Shown here: piece by piece, positions 8,440-16,965 of the stretch
Layout of the letters: the number at the start of each line of letters is the position of its first letter
Position numbering within the stretch: position 1 is the first letter of the stretch
From: Craterilacuibacter sp. RT1T
GTDB taxonomy: Bacteria; Pseudomonadota; Gammaproteobacteria; Burkholderiales; Chromobacteriaceae
NCBI RefSeq assembly: GCF_023502145.1
Contig: NZ_JAMFLI010000002.1
Span: 1-64,000 of the forward strand
Reading direction: 5' to 3'
DNA: 64,000 nucleotides
Notes under the pieces: generated by a model
Database searches by the model: none
Told to the model about the DNA's origin: nothing
Seen by the model: only the letters and a program-made list of their open reading frames with translations
Program-made: the position numbers and the translations under genes

Positions 8440-8967
8440 ATGAAAAAACAGACAGCGTTTATTCTGGTTCTGCTATTGCCCATGGGGGCACAGGCACGCA
8501 ACCTTGATGCACTGGGGGTCTCCGGCGGAGGCGGCGCTTATGGCCATAGCCGGCATACGTCTTCGCTCTCGGTGCTGGCTCAGACTGCGCCATGGTGGCA
8601 GAGCCGTTTGCAAGGCGGCAGCGAACTGATGCTGCTGGGCGAGGGGCGGCTGAGCTGGAACGCGCGGGGGAGCGATAGCTTATGGGGCATCAGTGCCTCG
8701 CCCTTGTTGCGCTGGCAGTTTCCATCCGCCAGCGGGGCGCTGAGTCCTTATGTGCAAGCCGGTATTGGTGCGGCCTGGTTTAACGGCACACGTCTGCAAG
8801 ACACGGACTTGGGTTCGCGCTGGCAGTTTATCGACCAGCTGGGTGTCGGGCTTGCCGGGAAAAGCTGGGATCTTGCCTTGCGCGCCGTGCATTACTCCAA
8901 TGCCGACCTGAAAAAACCGAATAACGGTCTGGATCTGCTTGAGTTGAGCGTGCTGTACCGCTACTAG
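8440..8967 (+). CDS. pagL: PagL-like lipid A 3-O-deacylase (outer-membrane beta barrel)
   Basis: Outer-membrane esterase family that removes the 3-O-linked acyl chain of lipid A. With the ATG at 8440 (after GGAGG at 8431-8435) the protein has 175 residues, a signal peptide ending in GAQA, amphipathic strands and a C-terminal aromatic YRY typical of outer-membrane barrels. The diagnostic block HYSNADLKKPNNGLD is at about 151-165: His151 and Ser153 match the catalytic His and Ser of Pseudomonas PagL. The third triad position, Glu in that enzyme, is Asp165 here, with a Glu four residues later. Upstream ATGs at 8428 and 8437 are less well spaced. It follows the efflux operon by 30 bp on the same strand. 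Confidence 0.82.
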   Translation: MKKQTAFILVLLLPMGAQARNLDALGVSGGGGAYGHSRHTSSLSVLAQTAPWWQSRLQGGSELMLLGEGRLSWNARGSDSLWGISASPLLRWQFPSASGALSPYVQAGIGAAWFNGTRLQDTDLGSRWQFIDQLGVGLAGKSWDLALRAVHYSNADLKKPNNGLDLLELSVLYRY

Positions 8968-9012
8968 ACATGGTGAGCCGCAGTTCTGCATGATGCTGTT
9001 TAGATGGGGGCT

Positions 9013-9041
9013 TTGTCAGCGGCCGGCTTTACCGTTATGAT
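9013..9041 (+). promoter_or_regulatory. Sigma-70 promoter of the thiBPQ operon
   Basis: TTGTCA at 9013-9018 and TATGAT at 9036-9041 are separated by 17 bp, a close match to a housekeeping promoter. The predicted start, near 9048, coincides with the first base-paired segment of the TPP riboswitch, which supports the call. Confidence 0.75.
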
Positions 9042-9046
9042 GCGTG

Positions 9047-9131
9047 CGCTAATCACCGGGGGTGCCCAGTCGGGCTGAGAGAGTCCCCATTACCTGATCT
9101 GGGTCATGCCAGCGTAGGAAGCGTGATGCGG
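9047..9131 (+). ncRNA. TPP riboswitch (THI element)
   Basis: The sequence carries the conserved THI-box elements in order: GGGGTGCC at about 9058-9065, GGCTGAGA at 9073-9080, ACCTGATCTGGGT at about 9092-9104 and CATGCCAGCGTAGGAAG up to 9122. The closing P1 stem pairs ATCAC (9052-9056) with GTGAT (9123-9127). It sits between a good promoter and thiB, 60 bp before its start codon. In this family, binding of thiamine pyrophosphate lowers expression of the downstream genes. I see no strong terminator between it and thiB, so control is probably at translation initiation. Confidence 0.95.
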
Positions 9132-9190
9132 CACGTTTTCGCGCGCCGTTTCCCTGTCTTCGCTTTATGGCCTTGTAAAGCGGAGAAACC

Positions 9191-10204
9191 ATGAAGCCTG
9201 TTCGCATCCTGACCACTGTTTTGCTGGCCTTTGCCGCCTGCGCCGCGCATGCGGCTGAGTTGCGCGTATTGACCCATTCCTCTTTTTCCCTGCCCAAGGC
9301 GCGTCTGGCTGCATTCGAGCAGCAAAACGGCGTCAAACTGTCGCTGATCAAGGGCGGCGACGCCGGCGAGATGCTCAATAAACTGATCCTGACCCGCGCC
9401 AACCCGATTGCCGATGTGGTCTACGGCGTAGACAACACCTTGCTGGCCAAGGCCTCCGCTGCTGGCGTGATCGCGCCGTATTCCGGTGCTGCGCTTAAGT
9501 CCAAGGCGCGTTATGCGCTGGGCGAGGGGGTGGTCAGCACCGATTACGGCTATGTCACGCTGAATTACGACAAGGCTTGGTTTGCCAAAAACAAGCTGGC
9601 TTTGCCGGCCTCGCTGCAGGACTTGACCAAGCCTGAATACGCCAAGCTCTTGGTGGTGCAAAACCCGGCTACGTCCAGTCCGGGCTACGCTTTTATGCTG
9701 GCCACCATTGCCGGCATGGGCGAGGCGCAGGCCTTTGACTGGTGGGCGAAGTTGCGCGGTAATGGCGTGAAAGTGGCCAAGGGCTGGAGTGAAGCTTACT
9801 ACACCGATTTTTCGCGCAACGGCGGCGAGCGCCCGCTGGTGGTGAGTTACGCCACCAGCCCGGCGGCCGAGGTGTTCTACAGCAAGGACAAGATCAGTAT
9901 GCCACCAACCGGCAACCTGTTCCTCAAGGGCGGGGTGTTCCGTCAGGTTGAAGGCGTGGCGCTGGTCAAAGGCGGCAAGGAAGGCGAGGCCGCTGCCAAG
10001 TTTGTCGAATTCATGCGCTCGCCCGAGGTGCAGGCTGAATTGCAGACCACGATGTGGATGTATCCGGTGGTCGAAGGCAGTGCCGCTGCGCCGGTGTTTG
10101 CCCATGCCGCCGAGCCGGGTTTTGCCGCCGAGATGGCACCGGCCACCATCGCCGCCAAAGGCGGGGCATGGCTTAAGCGCTGGAACAAGGTGGTGTTGCG
10201 TTAA
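9191..10204 (+). CDS. thiB: Thiamine ABC transporter, periplasmic binding protein
   Basis: Periplasmic receptor that captures thiamine and its phosphates for ThiPQ. The 337-residue protein has a signal peptide ending in AHA (mature from about residue 23) and then the ThiB/TbpA start ELRVLTHSSFSLP. The interior shows family landmarks: IADVVYGVDNTLLAKA, DYGYVTLNYDKAWF and NPATSSPGYAFMLATI, followed by WWAKLRGNGVKVAKGWSEAYYTDF. Length is close to the E. coli protein (327). It is the first gene after the TPP riboswitch and is followed after 2 bp by thiP. Confidence 0.95.
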   Translation: MKPVRILTTVLLAFAACAAHAAELRVLTHSSFSLPKARLAAFEQQNGVKLSLIKGGDAGEMLNKLILTRANPIADVVYGVDNTLLAKASAAGVIAPYSGAALKSKARYALGEGVVSTDYGYVTLNYDKAWFAKNKLALPASLQDLTKPEYAKLLVVQNPATSSPGYAFMLATIAGMGEAQAFDWWAKLRGNGVKVAKGWSEAYYTDFSRNGGERPLVVSYATSPAAEVFYSKDKISMPPTGNLFLKGGVFRQVEGVALVKGGKEGEAAAKFVEFMRSPEVQAELQTTMWMYPVVEGSAAAPVFAHAAEPGFAAEMAPATIAAKGGAWLKRWNKVVLR

Positions 10205-10206
10205 GC

Positions 10207-11763
10207 ATGACCATTGCCATGATGTCGCCCGGCACTTATTCGCGCCGGGCTTTAGCCTTGCTGCCGCTGGGCTTTTTAGTGTTACTGGCCTTGCTGCCGC
10301 TGGCGCGGCTACTGCTTGAAGGCTGGGATGGCGTGCACCTTGAGTTGTTTGCCGATGACTATCTGCAAGGCCGTCTGCTCTGGTCGCTGGCACAGGCGGC
10401 GATGACCTGCGTGCTGACTGGGTTAATCGGCGTGCCGCTAGCTTGGGTGCTGGCGCGGTTGGCCTTTCCCGGGCGCTCCTTGCTATTGCGTCTGATGTTG
10501 CTGCCTTTTGTGATGCCGACTTTGGTGGCGGCGCTGGGGGTGTTGACCCTGTTCGGTCCGCGCGGCATAAGCGGCTTGAATTTGCAGGACACGCCCTGGC
10601 TTTTGCTCTACGGCAATCTGTTTTACAACCTGCCGCTGGTGGTGCGCGCCTCGGTTGACGGCTTGCTGGCGCTGCCGGCCAGTCGCCTGCTGGCAGCGCG
10701 CAGTCTGGGTGCATCGCCTTGGCGTGCTTTTTGGCGTATCGAGCTGCCGGCGCTGATGCCATGGCTTTCGTCCAGCCTGTGTCTGGTGTTTCTGTACTGT
10801 TTTTCCGGCTTTGGCCTGGCCCTGCTTTTGGGCGGGCAGCAATGGGTCACGATAGAAGTTGAGATTTACACCCTGGTTGCCTATGAGTTGAACCTCGCCG
10901 ACGCCGGCGCTTTGGCGTTGGTGGCCATGCTGGTCAGTGCGACTGCCGCGCTGTTTTATGCCGCACTGGAGGCGCGCATGGCGGTGCCGGCCAAGGCCGA
11001 GCCGCTGGCGCTGTTGGCGCTTAATACGCTGCGCCGCCGCGTCTTGCTGGCGAGTGCCCTGCTGGTGTTGTTGCTCATGACCGGCGCACCGCTTTTGGCT
11101 TTGCTGGCGCGCGCCGCACAAGTGGAGGCACAGACATGGCGTTTGTTGCTGAATGAAGACACGGCGCTGGCATTATTCAATACCCTGCGTTTTTCGTTGC
11201 TGGCCTTGCTTTTGGCCAGCTTGCTCGGCGTGTTGCATGCGCTGGCGGCCAGACGCAGTACGCTGATGCGCGCGGCGGCGTTTTTACCGTTTGTGGTGTC
11301 GCCGGTATGCGTGGCTTTCGGCCTGTTGCTGTTATATCCGGGCTGGACCGCCAGTCTGCTGCTGCTGGTGTCGGCCTATGCCTTGCTGGCCTATCCCTTT
11401 ATCGCCAAGAGTCTGGCGGCGGCGCTGGATGCGCTGCCGCCCAATCTGCCAGCGGCTGCGCGCACGCTGGGGGCGACGCCCTGGCGCAGCTTCTGGCGTG
11501 TGAGTTGGCCATGGTTGCGGCCGGCTTTTCGCCGGGGGCTTGCCTTTGCCGCCGCCACCACGGTGGGCGAGTTTGCCGTGACGCTGTTTTTATCGCGCCC
11601 CGAATGGCTGACGCTGACCACGCTGATCTACCAGCATCTGGGGCGTCCCGGGCAGGCCAATCTGGATGCGGCGCTGTTGCTGTCCGTTTTATTGATGCTG
11701 TTTGCCCTGATTGCGTTTGCCGCAATCGAGTGGCCGGAAAAAAACCATGCTCCAGATCGTTGA
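10207..11763 (+). CDS. thiP: Thiamine ABC transporter permease
   Basis: Inner-membrane permease of the ThiBPQ importer, 518 residues, built as two homologous halves of about six helices each. Each half carries an EAA loop that docks on the ATPase: RSLGASPWRAFWRIELPALM in the N-terminal half and RTLGATPWRSFWRVSWPWLR in the C-terminal half. Such fused two-domain permeases are typical of ThiP and the related iron(III) permeases. The riboswitch and thiB upstream settle the substrate. The 3' end overlaps thiQ by 17 bp, indicating coupled translation. Confidence 0.95.
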   Translation: MTIAMMSPGTYSRRALALLPLGFLVLLALLPLARLLLEGWDGVHLELFADDYLQGRLLWSLAQAAMTCVLTGLIGVPLAWVLARLAFPGRSLLLRLMLLPFVMPTLVAALGVLTLFGPRGISGLNLQDTPWLLLYGNLFYNLPLVVRASVDGLLALPASRLLAARSLGASPWRAFWRIELPALMPWLSSSLCLVFLYCFSGFGLALLLGGQQWVTIEVEIYTLVAYELNLADAGALALVAMLVSATAALFYAALEARMAVPAKAEPLALLALNTLRRRVLLASALLVLLLMTGAPLLALLARAAQVEAQTWRLLLNEDTALALFNTLRFSLLALLLASLLGVLHALAARRSTLMRAAAFLPFVVSPVCVAFGLLLLYPGWTASLLLLVSAYALLAYPFIAKSLAAALDALPPNLPAAARTLGATPWRSFWRVSWPWLRPAFRRGLAFAAATTVGEFAVTLFLSRPEWLTLTTLIYQHLGRPGQANLDAALLLSVLLMLFALIAFAAIEWPEKNHAPDR

Positions 11764-12367
11764 CCTTAGCCTGTCTTATGCCGGCCGCCCGTTGTTGTCC
11801 CGCTTTAATCTGCATGTAGCGGCGGGGGAGATTGTCGCCTTGCTCGGTCCCTCGGGGTGCGGCAAAAGCTCCTTGCTTAAAATCATTGCCGGCCTGAGCG
11901 CCGCCGATGCGGGCGAAATGTTTTTTGCCGGCGAGCCGCTGGCAGGGCTTGCGCCTGAGGCGCGTCGCTTTGCGCTGATGTTTCAGGATTTCGCCCTGTT
12001 TCCGCATCTGGATGTGCTGGGTAATGTGATGTTCGGCCTGATCGAGCAGCGTGTGCCCAAACGCGAGGCCGCGGTGCGCGCCGAGGCTATGCTGGCCGGT
12101 GTCGGTCTGGCTGGTTTTGGCTCGCGCCGGGTGTGGGATTTGTCTGGCGGCGAGCAGCAGCGGGTGGCGCTGGCGCGCGCGCTGATTACCGATCCGCGTT
12201 TAATGCTGCTGGATGAACCGTTTTCGGCGCTGGACGCGCTGTTGCGTACCGGCCTGGGCGACGAGTTTCGCCGCAGCCTCAAGGCGGCCAATATGCCGGC
12301 CATTTTAGTGACGCATGACCCGGCCGAGGCGGCGCGCCTGGCCGATCGTATCGTTAGTCTGTCTTAA
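11747..12367 (+). CDS. thiQ: Thiamine ABC transporter ATP-binding protein
   Basis: ATPase driving thiamine import, 206 residues and very compact, as is usual for ThiQ. Walker A is GPSGCGKSS (about 35-43), the Q-loop lies in LMFQDFALFPHL, the ABC signature is LSGGEQQRVALARAL, Walker B is LMLLDEPFSALD, and the switch His is in LVTHDPAEAA. The ATG at 11747 (MLQIVDLSLSY) is chosen over an upstream in-frame TTG at 11711 because family members begin here. It overlaps the end of thiP by 17 bp. Its TAA stop shares bases with the oppositely oriented stop of the YbaK gene. Confidence 0.94.
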   Translation: MLQIVDLSLSYAGRPLLSRFNLHVAAGEIVALLGPSGCGKSSLLKIIAGLSAADAGEMFFAGEPLAGLAPEARRFALMFQDFALFPHLDVLGNVMFGLIEQRVPKREAAVRAEAMLAGVGLAGFGSRRVWDLSGGEQQRVALARALITDPRLMLLDEPFSALDALLRTGLGDEFRRSLKAANMPAILVTHDPAEAARLADRIVSLS

Positions 12368-12852
12368 GCACTGAGGGTCGCAACTGGCTCTATCAGGCTG
12401 CACACGTCGACCCAATGCCCGCTTACTAGTTGTGCCAGCATCTGCGGTGACAGTCGTACCGCCGTATGGGTGCCGCCTGCTGCCGGTAGCACCTCATCAA
12501 ATACCTGCAATGAAACATCCAGATACACCGGCAAGGGCGTGGCCAGACCAAATGGGCATACCCCGCCGACCGGATGGCCGGTGATGGCTTCGACCTCGTC
12601 CGGTGGCAGCATCTTGCCCTTGCCGAATTTCTCCTTGAATTTGCGGTTGTCTATGCGCGCATCGCCGCGCGTAACCAAAATCACGACTTCGTTGTTTGTT
12701 GTTCTGAACGCCAGCGTCTTGGCAATACGGCCGGCTTCGACTCCATGCGCCGCGGCAGCCAGCGCCACCGTCGCCGTACTGGTCGACAGTTCGATAATGG
12801 GCATGTCCAGTTGTTTGCTGGAGAAAAATGCACGCACGGAAGCGAGGCTCAT
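12364..12852 (-). CDS. YbaK/ProX-type aminoacyl-tRNA deacylase
   Basis: A 162-residue single-domain member of the YbaK/ProX/INS superfamily, which hydrolyses mischarged tRNAs such as Cys-tRNA(Pro) or Ala-tRNA(Pro). Family features are the RIAKTLAFRTTNNEVVILVTRGDARIDNRKFKEKF core broken across about residues 42-77, the GHPVGGVCPFG loop near 90-100 and a C-terminal GGGT-like AAGGTHTAVRLSP turn. It is a free-standing editing domain. Start ATG at 12852 is consistent with family N-termini. It converges on thiQ with a 4-bp overlap of the two stop codons. Which mischarged tRNA it clears is not decidable here. Confidence 0.85.
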   Translation of the reverse strand: MSLASVRAFFSSKQLDMPIIELSTSTATVALAAAAHGVEAGRIAKTLAFRTTNNEVVILVTRGDARIDNRKFKEKFGKGKMLPPDEVEAITGHPVGGVCPFGLATPLPVYLDVSLQVFDEVLPAAGGTHTAVRLSPQMLAQLVSGHWVDVCSLIEPVATLSA

Positions 12853-12978
12853 GCTAGGTATCCTGTCTGTGGGGCGGGATGTGTAGGTTTTCCCTGATAG
12901 TCAAACATAAGTTTTTAATGCATATTACATGACAATTAGTCGTGTTTATAAATATGCCTGCAGCAGCTTGGGGGAAAT

Positions 12979-14595
12979 ATGTCCATTAAAAAGCAGTTGA
13001 TGACCTTGTTGGTTGCGATCGTGCTGGGCGTGGTATTGATGGCTGGCTGGGGCTTGCAGAATTTGCGCAGCTCACTACAGGAGTCGTATCAGCAGGAGGT
13101 TATTCGCCTGTCCGAGTCGGTGCTGACCATTATTCAGTCGTATGAAAAAGCCGCTGCTTCGGGCCAGATGCCGCTGGCTGAGGCGCAAGCACGTGCCAAG
13201 GCTGCGGTAATGAGTTCGCGTTATGGCGAGGATGGTTATTTTTTCATTCTCGATAGCAAAATGAATTTTGTTGCCCATCCGGTTAAACCGCAGTTGGTGG
13301 GCAGCAGTATGTTTGCGCTCAAAACCCCGGATGGTCGTAGTCTGGGGGATATTTTTTCGCAGGCTGTGAACCAAAAAACGGCAGCCTACTATCCATGGCC
13401 TAAACCGGGTGCGGATGAGCCGGTCGAAAAGGTCAGCATGGTGCTGAAGTCTGCGGGCTGGGGCTGGGTTGTGGGGACGGGCATTTATACCGATGAGATT
13501 AATGCCGATGTGCGGGGGCATGCAATCGAACAGGGTGTCGCCTTGCTGATCTTGGTCTTGCTGTTGTGCGGCCTGGTCTGGAAAATTTCGTCCAATATCA
13601 TCAGGCAACTGGGTGGGGAGCCGGCTTATGCGCGACAGGTGGTGCGGGAAATTGCGGCTGGCAGATTGCATACGCAGGTGAAACTGAATGCGGGTGATCA
13701 CGATAGCTTGTTGGCAGGTATTGCCGGTATGCAGAGTGATCTGCGCGCGATGGTGGGGCAGGTTGTCAGTGCCAGCGAAGAGCTGACCGGGACAGTCGGC
13801 GTGTTATCCCGTCATGTTGCACAGGTGGCCGGTGGTGCCAGCCAGCAAAGCGCAGCGGCTTCGGCCATGGCGGTTTCGGTGGAGCAGATGACCCAGAGTG
13901 TAGGTGTGCTGTCCGGCAATGCCGAGCAGGCGCGCCTGTTGGGGGCGCGTTCGGGCGAGTTTTCCCGCGAGGGTGGCGCGGTAGTACGGGGCGCCGCCGA
14001 TGAGATGCGTGAAATCAATAAGAGGGTGGATGTGGCATCCGGAACCTTGTCCAGTCTGGCGGGTGATGTATCCGGCATTTCGTCCATTGTGGCCGTGATT
14101 CGCGATATTGCCGATCAGACTAATTTACTGGCGCTTAACGCCGCGATTGAGGCTGCGCGTGCCGGCGAGTCGGGGCGGGGCTTTGCCGTGGTGGCGGATG
14201 AGGTCCGAAAACTGGCAGAACGTACCTCAACGGCGACCGGAGAAATTGTTACCAAGATCGGTCATATCCAGCAGCTATCGGAAAATACCCGTAGTGCGAT
14301 GCAAGATGCGGTCGGCAAGGTGGTGCTGGGGGTCGAACTGACCGATCAGGGGCAGGAGGCCATCAGCCGCATCGAACAAAGCGCGGATGCTGTGCAGCAT
14401 GCGGTGCAGGATATTTCCAGCGCTTTGCATGAGCAGGTGGCTGTCAGTACCGATATTGCACAGCATGTAGAGCAGGTGGCGGCCAGTGCCAGCGACAATG
14501 CCGCTATTGCCGCTGAAGCAGCGGGCAAGACTGAAGCCATGCTGGTATTGGCGCGCCAACTGCAAGACTCGGTGCAACATTTCAAACTGCACTAG
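12979..14595 (+). CDS. Methyl-accepting chemotaxis protein with periplasmic single Cache domain
   Basis: Chemoreceptor of 538 residues. An N-terminal membrane helix (about 8-28) is followed by a periplasmic sCache_2-type sensor with [20 protein letters not shown] at about 89-108 and [14 protein letters not shown] near 160-173. A second helix (about 180-198), a HAMP-like linker and a long cytoplasmic coiled coil follow. The kinase-control tip reads [20 protein letters not shown], diagnostic of MCPs. Similar sCache_2 sensors often bind small organic acids; this is only suggestive here, though the acetate importer genes follow. Start ATG has GGGGGAAAT upstream. Strong terminator follows at 14641, so it is monocistronic. 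There is no obvious C-terminal methyltransferase-docking pentapeptide. Confidence 0.92.
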   Translation: MSIKKQLMTLLVAIVLGVVLMAGWGLQNLRSSLQESYQQEVIRLSESVLTIIQSYEKAAASGQMPLAEAQARAKAAVMSSRYGEDGYFFILDSKMNFVAHPVKPQLVGSSMFALKTPDGRSLGDIFSQAVNQKTAAYYPWPKPGADEPVEKVSMVLKSAGWGWVVGTGIYTDEINADVRGHAIEQGVALLILVLLLCGLVWKISSNIIRQLGGEPAYARQVVREIAAGRLHTQVKLNAGDHDSLLAGIAGMQSDLRAMVGQVVSASEELTGTVGVLSRHVAQVAGGASQQSAAASAMAVSVEQMTQSVGVLSGNAEQARLLGARSGEFSREGGAVVRGAADEMREINKRVDVASGTLSSLAGDVSGISSIVAVIRDIADQTNLLALNAAIEAARAGESGRGFAVVADEVRKLAERTSTATGEIVTKIGHIQQLSENTRSAMQDAVGKVVLGVELTDQGQEAISRIEQSADAVQHAVQDISSALHEQVAVSTDIAQHVEQVAASASDNAAIAAEAAGKTEAMLVLARQLQDSVQHFKLH

Positions 14596-14640
14596 CGTTT
14601 TTGGCCTCCTCAGTAAGAAGGAGGTGTGTCATTTTTGTCA

Positions 14641-14678
14641 GGGTAAACCCCACTATGCATGGGGTTTACCCTTTTTTT
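14641..14678 (+). terminator. Strong intrinsic terminator after the chemoreceptor gene
   Basis: A perfect 11-bp stem, GGGTAAACCCC (14641-14651) with GGGGTTTACCC (14661-14671), closes a 9-nt loop and is followed directly by seven Ts. It separates the chemoreceptor from the yjcH-actP leader. Confidence 0.93.
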
Positions 14679-14743
14679 ATAAGGCAACGACGTACCTGCT
14701 TGTCATGAATGTTTGCTCGTGGCATGATGCAGCGCAATAATAG

Positions 14744-14846
14744 AGTAGGGGCTCTGGTGAATAACTCGGGTTATCTACCGGTAGAAAACCCGTCGCAAGC
14801 CTAAAAACAGGCTGAAAAACGAGGAAAGCTACCCCTAAAAGCCGGG
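14744..14846 (+). promoter_or_regulatory. Candidate structured leader upstream of yjcH-actP
   Basis: Between the upstream terminator and yjcH there is a region able to form an ordered multi-branch fold. An outer helix AGGGG (14747-14751) pairs with CCCCT (14832-14836). Inside it are a hairpin CGGGTT (14767-14772) with AACCCG (14787-14792), whose arms flank the palindrome CTACCGGTAG, and a hairpin AGCCT (14798-14802) with AGGCT (14809-14813) closed by an A-rich loop. A-rich joining strands link the parts. I cannot match this to a known riboswitch class. The folds were found by eye, so the whole could be chance. Confidence 0.35.
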
Positions 14847-14893
14847 AAATGCTTATGCGTTGCCCATGCTGTGTTGCAACCTCAGGAGAAAGT

Positions 14894-15205
14894 ATGTCTA
14901 ACAATATCAATGACCGTATACGGTCCAATCCCAAGTATCGCGAGCTGGCAGGCAAGCGTTCGCGTACCGCATGGGGACTGACTGCACTGGTGCTGGCCGT
15001 TTACTACAGCTTTATGCTGCTGGTGGGTAGCAGTCCGGAATTTTTGGCAACACCGCTGTTTGAAGGTGGCGTGCTGTCTATCGGTGTACCGATTGGCGCT
15101 TTTATCATTTTCTTTGCCTGGGCCTGTACAGGTCTGTATGTGCGTCGTGCCAATAGCGAGTTTGACCGCCTGAACGCCGAAATCGTTGAGGAAGCGCGCA
15201 AATGA
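14894..15205 (+). CDS. yjcH: DUF485 membrane protein, ActP partner YjcH
   Basis: Small inner-membrane protein of 103 residues with two helices (about 25-47 and 58-82), the DUF485/YjcH family. It is almost always encoded just before the acetate symporter gene and is thought to assist or accompany it; its biochemical role is not established. The start at 14894 is chosen because AGGAGA (14884-14889) lies just upstream; a longer reading from 14849 lacks such a site. The family begins with a [16 protein letters not shown]-like segment, seen here at about 8-23. It overlaps actP by 4 bp (ATGA), so the pair is co-translated. Confidence 0.9.
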   Translation: MSNNINDRIRSNPKYRELAGKRSRTAWGLTALVLAVYYSFMLLVGSSPEFLATPLFEGGVLSIGVPIGAFIIFFAWACTGLYVRRANSEFDRLNAEIVEEARK

Positions 15206-16857
15206 AAAAACTACTGTCTACCCTCGCTTTGTTTCCGTTGTGCGCCATCGCCGGCCCTGCGGTTGAAGCTGCCGAGAAGCAACCGCTGAATCTGACCGCG
15301 ATCGCGATGTTCTTTATCTTCGTCGCCGGTACGCTGGTGATTACCTGGTGGGCGGCGCGCCGTACCAAGTCGGCATCCGATTTTTATACCGCCGGCGGTG
15401 GCATTACCGGTTTCCAGAATGGTCTGGCGATTGCCGGTGACTATATGTCGGCAGCGACCTTGCTGGGCTTGTCGTCCATGGTGTTTGCCAAGGGCTACGA
15501 TGGTCTGGTGTATACGGTTGGCTTCTTTGTCGGCTGGCCGGTGGTGACCTTCCTGATCGCCGAGCGCTTGCGTAACCTCGGCAAGTACACCTTTGCCGAT
15601 ATCGCATCCTATCGCCTCGACCAGAAGAAAATCCGTACCTTCGCTGCCTTTGGTTCGCTGACCGTGGTTTGCTTTTATCTGATCGTGCAGATGGTGGGTG
15701 CCGGTCAGCTGATCAAACTGCTGTTCGGTCTGGATTACCCGGTTGCCGTGGTGATTGTTGGCGTGGTGATGATGCTGTACGTGACTTTTGGCGGCATGAT
15801 TGCCACCACCTGGGTGCAGATTATCAAGGCCGTGCTGTTGCTGGCCGGTGGTACCACCCTCGCGCTGATGGCGATGAGCGAGTTTGGCTTCAGCTACGAG
15901 ACGCTGGCGCAACGCGCAGTCGAAGTACACAAGGGCGGGCTGGGCATTATGGCGCCGGGCTCCATGCTGGCGGATCCGGTTAACGCCGCCTCCATGTCGC
16001 TGGGTCTGGTATTCGGTATTGCCGGCTTGCCGCACATCCTGATGCGCTTCTTTACCGTGCCCAATGCACGCGAAGCACGCAAATCGGTGTTCGTGGCCAC
16101 CGGCTTTATCGGCTTCTTCTTTATCGTGGTGTGCACGCTGGGCTTTAGCGCCATGGTGATTGTCGGCACGAACCCGCTGTACTTTGTCGATGGTGATCTG
16201 GCGGGCAAGATTGCCGGTGGCGGCAATATGGTTGCCATGCACTTGGCGCACGCCGTGGGTGGCAACCTGTTCCTGGGCTTCCTCTCGGCTGTTGCCTTCG
16301 CCACCATTCTGGCCGTGGTGTCGGGTCTGGCGCTGGCCGGTGCCTCGTCGATCTCGCATGACATCTACGCCAACGTGATCTGCGGTGGCAAGGCTGACGA
16401 AAAGACCGAAATCAAGGTGTCCAAGATCGCCGCGATCGTGCTGGGTGTGCTGGCCATTATTCTCGGCATTATGTTTGAGAAGATGAACGTCGCCTTCCTC
16501 GTGGGTCTGACTTTCGGTATCGCCGCTTCGGCCAACTTCCCTATTCTGATCCTGTCCATGTACTGGAAGGGCCTGACCACCAGCGGCGCCTTGCTGGGTG
16601 GCTTCACCGGCCTGATTTCGGCGGTGACCATGGTGGTGTTGTCGCCATCGGTATGGGTAACGGTATTGGGTCACGAAACCGCGATCTTCCCGTATGATCA
16701 TCCGGCGCTGTTCTCGATGCCGCTGGCCTTTATGGTCACGATTGTGGTGTCCATGCTGGACTCGAGTGCCCAGGCCAAGAAAGAGCGCGCCGCATTCGAT
16801 GATCAGCTGGTTCGGGCGCAAACCGGTATCGGTGCTGCGGCTGCCAATAACCACTAA
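15202..16857 (+). CDS. actP: Cation/acetate symporter
   Basis: Sodium:solute symporter family (SSS) permease importing acetate and related short monocarboxylates such as glycolate with a cation. The 551-residue protein has a cleavable-looking N-terminal signal-like helix (cutting near the Ala-rich GPAVEAAE), then about 13 helices. Family marks include the unwound first transport helix with [27 protein letters not shown]-type residues at about 55-80 and [19 protein letters not shown] at about 275-293. It is coupled to yjcH by a 4-bp overlap and ends at a terminator (16878-16910). Next to the prp operon later in the window it supports growth on short fatty acids. Confidence 0.95.
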   Translation: MKKLLSTLALFPLCAIAGPAVEAAEKQPLNLTAIAMFFIFVAGTLVITWWAARRTKSASDFYTAGGGITGFQNGLAIAGDYMSAATLLGLSSMVFAKGYDGLVYTVGFFVGWPVVTFLIAERLRNLGKYTFADIASYRLDQKKIRTFAAFGSLTVVCFYLIVQMVGAGQLIKLLFGLDYPVAVVIVGVVMMLYVTFGGMIATTWVQIIKAVLLLAGGTTLALMAMSEFGFSYETLAQRAVEVHKGGLGIMAPGSMLADPVNAASMSLGLVFGIAGLPHILMRFFTVPNAREARKSVFVATGFIGFFFIVVCTLGFSAMVIVGTNPLYFVDGDLAGKIAGGGNMVAMHLAHAVGGNLFLGFLSAVAFATILAVVSGLALAGASSISHDIYANVICGGKADEKTEIKVSKIAAIVLGVLAIILGIMFEKMNVAFLVGLTFGIAASANFPILILSMYWKGLTTSGALLGGFTGLISAVTMVVLSPSVWVTVLGHETAIFPYDHPALFSMPLAFMVTIVVSMLDSSAQAKKERAAFDDQLVRAQTGIGAAAANNH

Positions 16858-16877
16858 GCCTTTATTCTTCATCATTA

Positions 16878-16910
16878 AACCGCGTGCCAACAGGCGCGCG
16901 GTTTTCTTTT
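16878..16910 (+). terminator. Intrinsic terminator after actP
   Basis: AACCGCG (16878-16884) pairs with CGCGGTT (16897-16903), extended internally by GCC/GGC, and runs into TTTTCTTTT. It separates actP from ettA. Confidence 0.85.
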
Positions 16911-16965
16911 GTCCGGCCGATTTTGGTAAACTGCATGTTTTCGCATTAGCCGGATACCGAACACC

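Noticed and set aside
9104-10762. A 552-codon minus-strand open frame
   Set aside because: It is antisense to the TPP riboswitch, thiB and thiP and has no ribosome site or family likeness.
14744-14846. c-di-GMP or other known riboswitch in the yjcH leader
   Set aside because: I compared it by eye with the c-di-GMP-I, yybP-ykoY, fluoride, glycine and cobalamin consensus features. The CGTCGCAAGCC segment only superficially recalls c-di-GMP-I, and the other required elements are missing.
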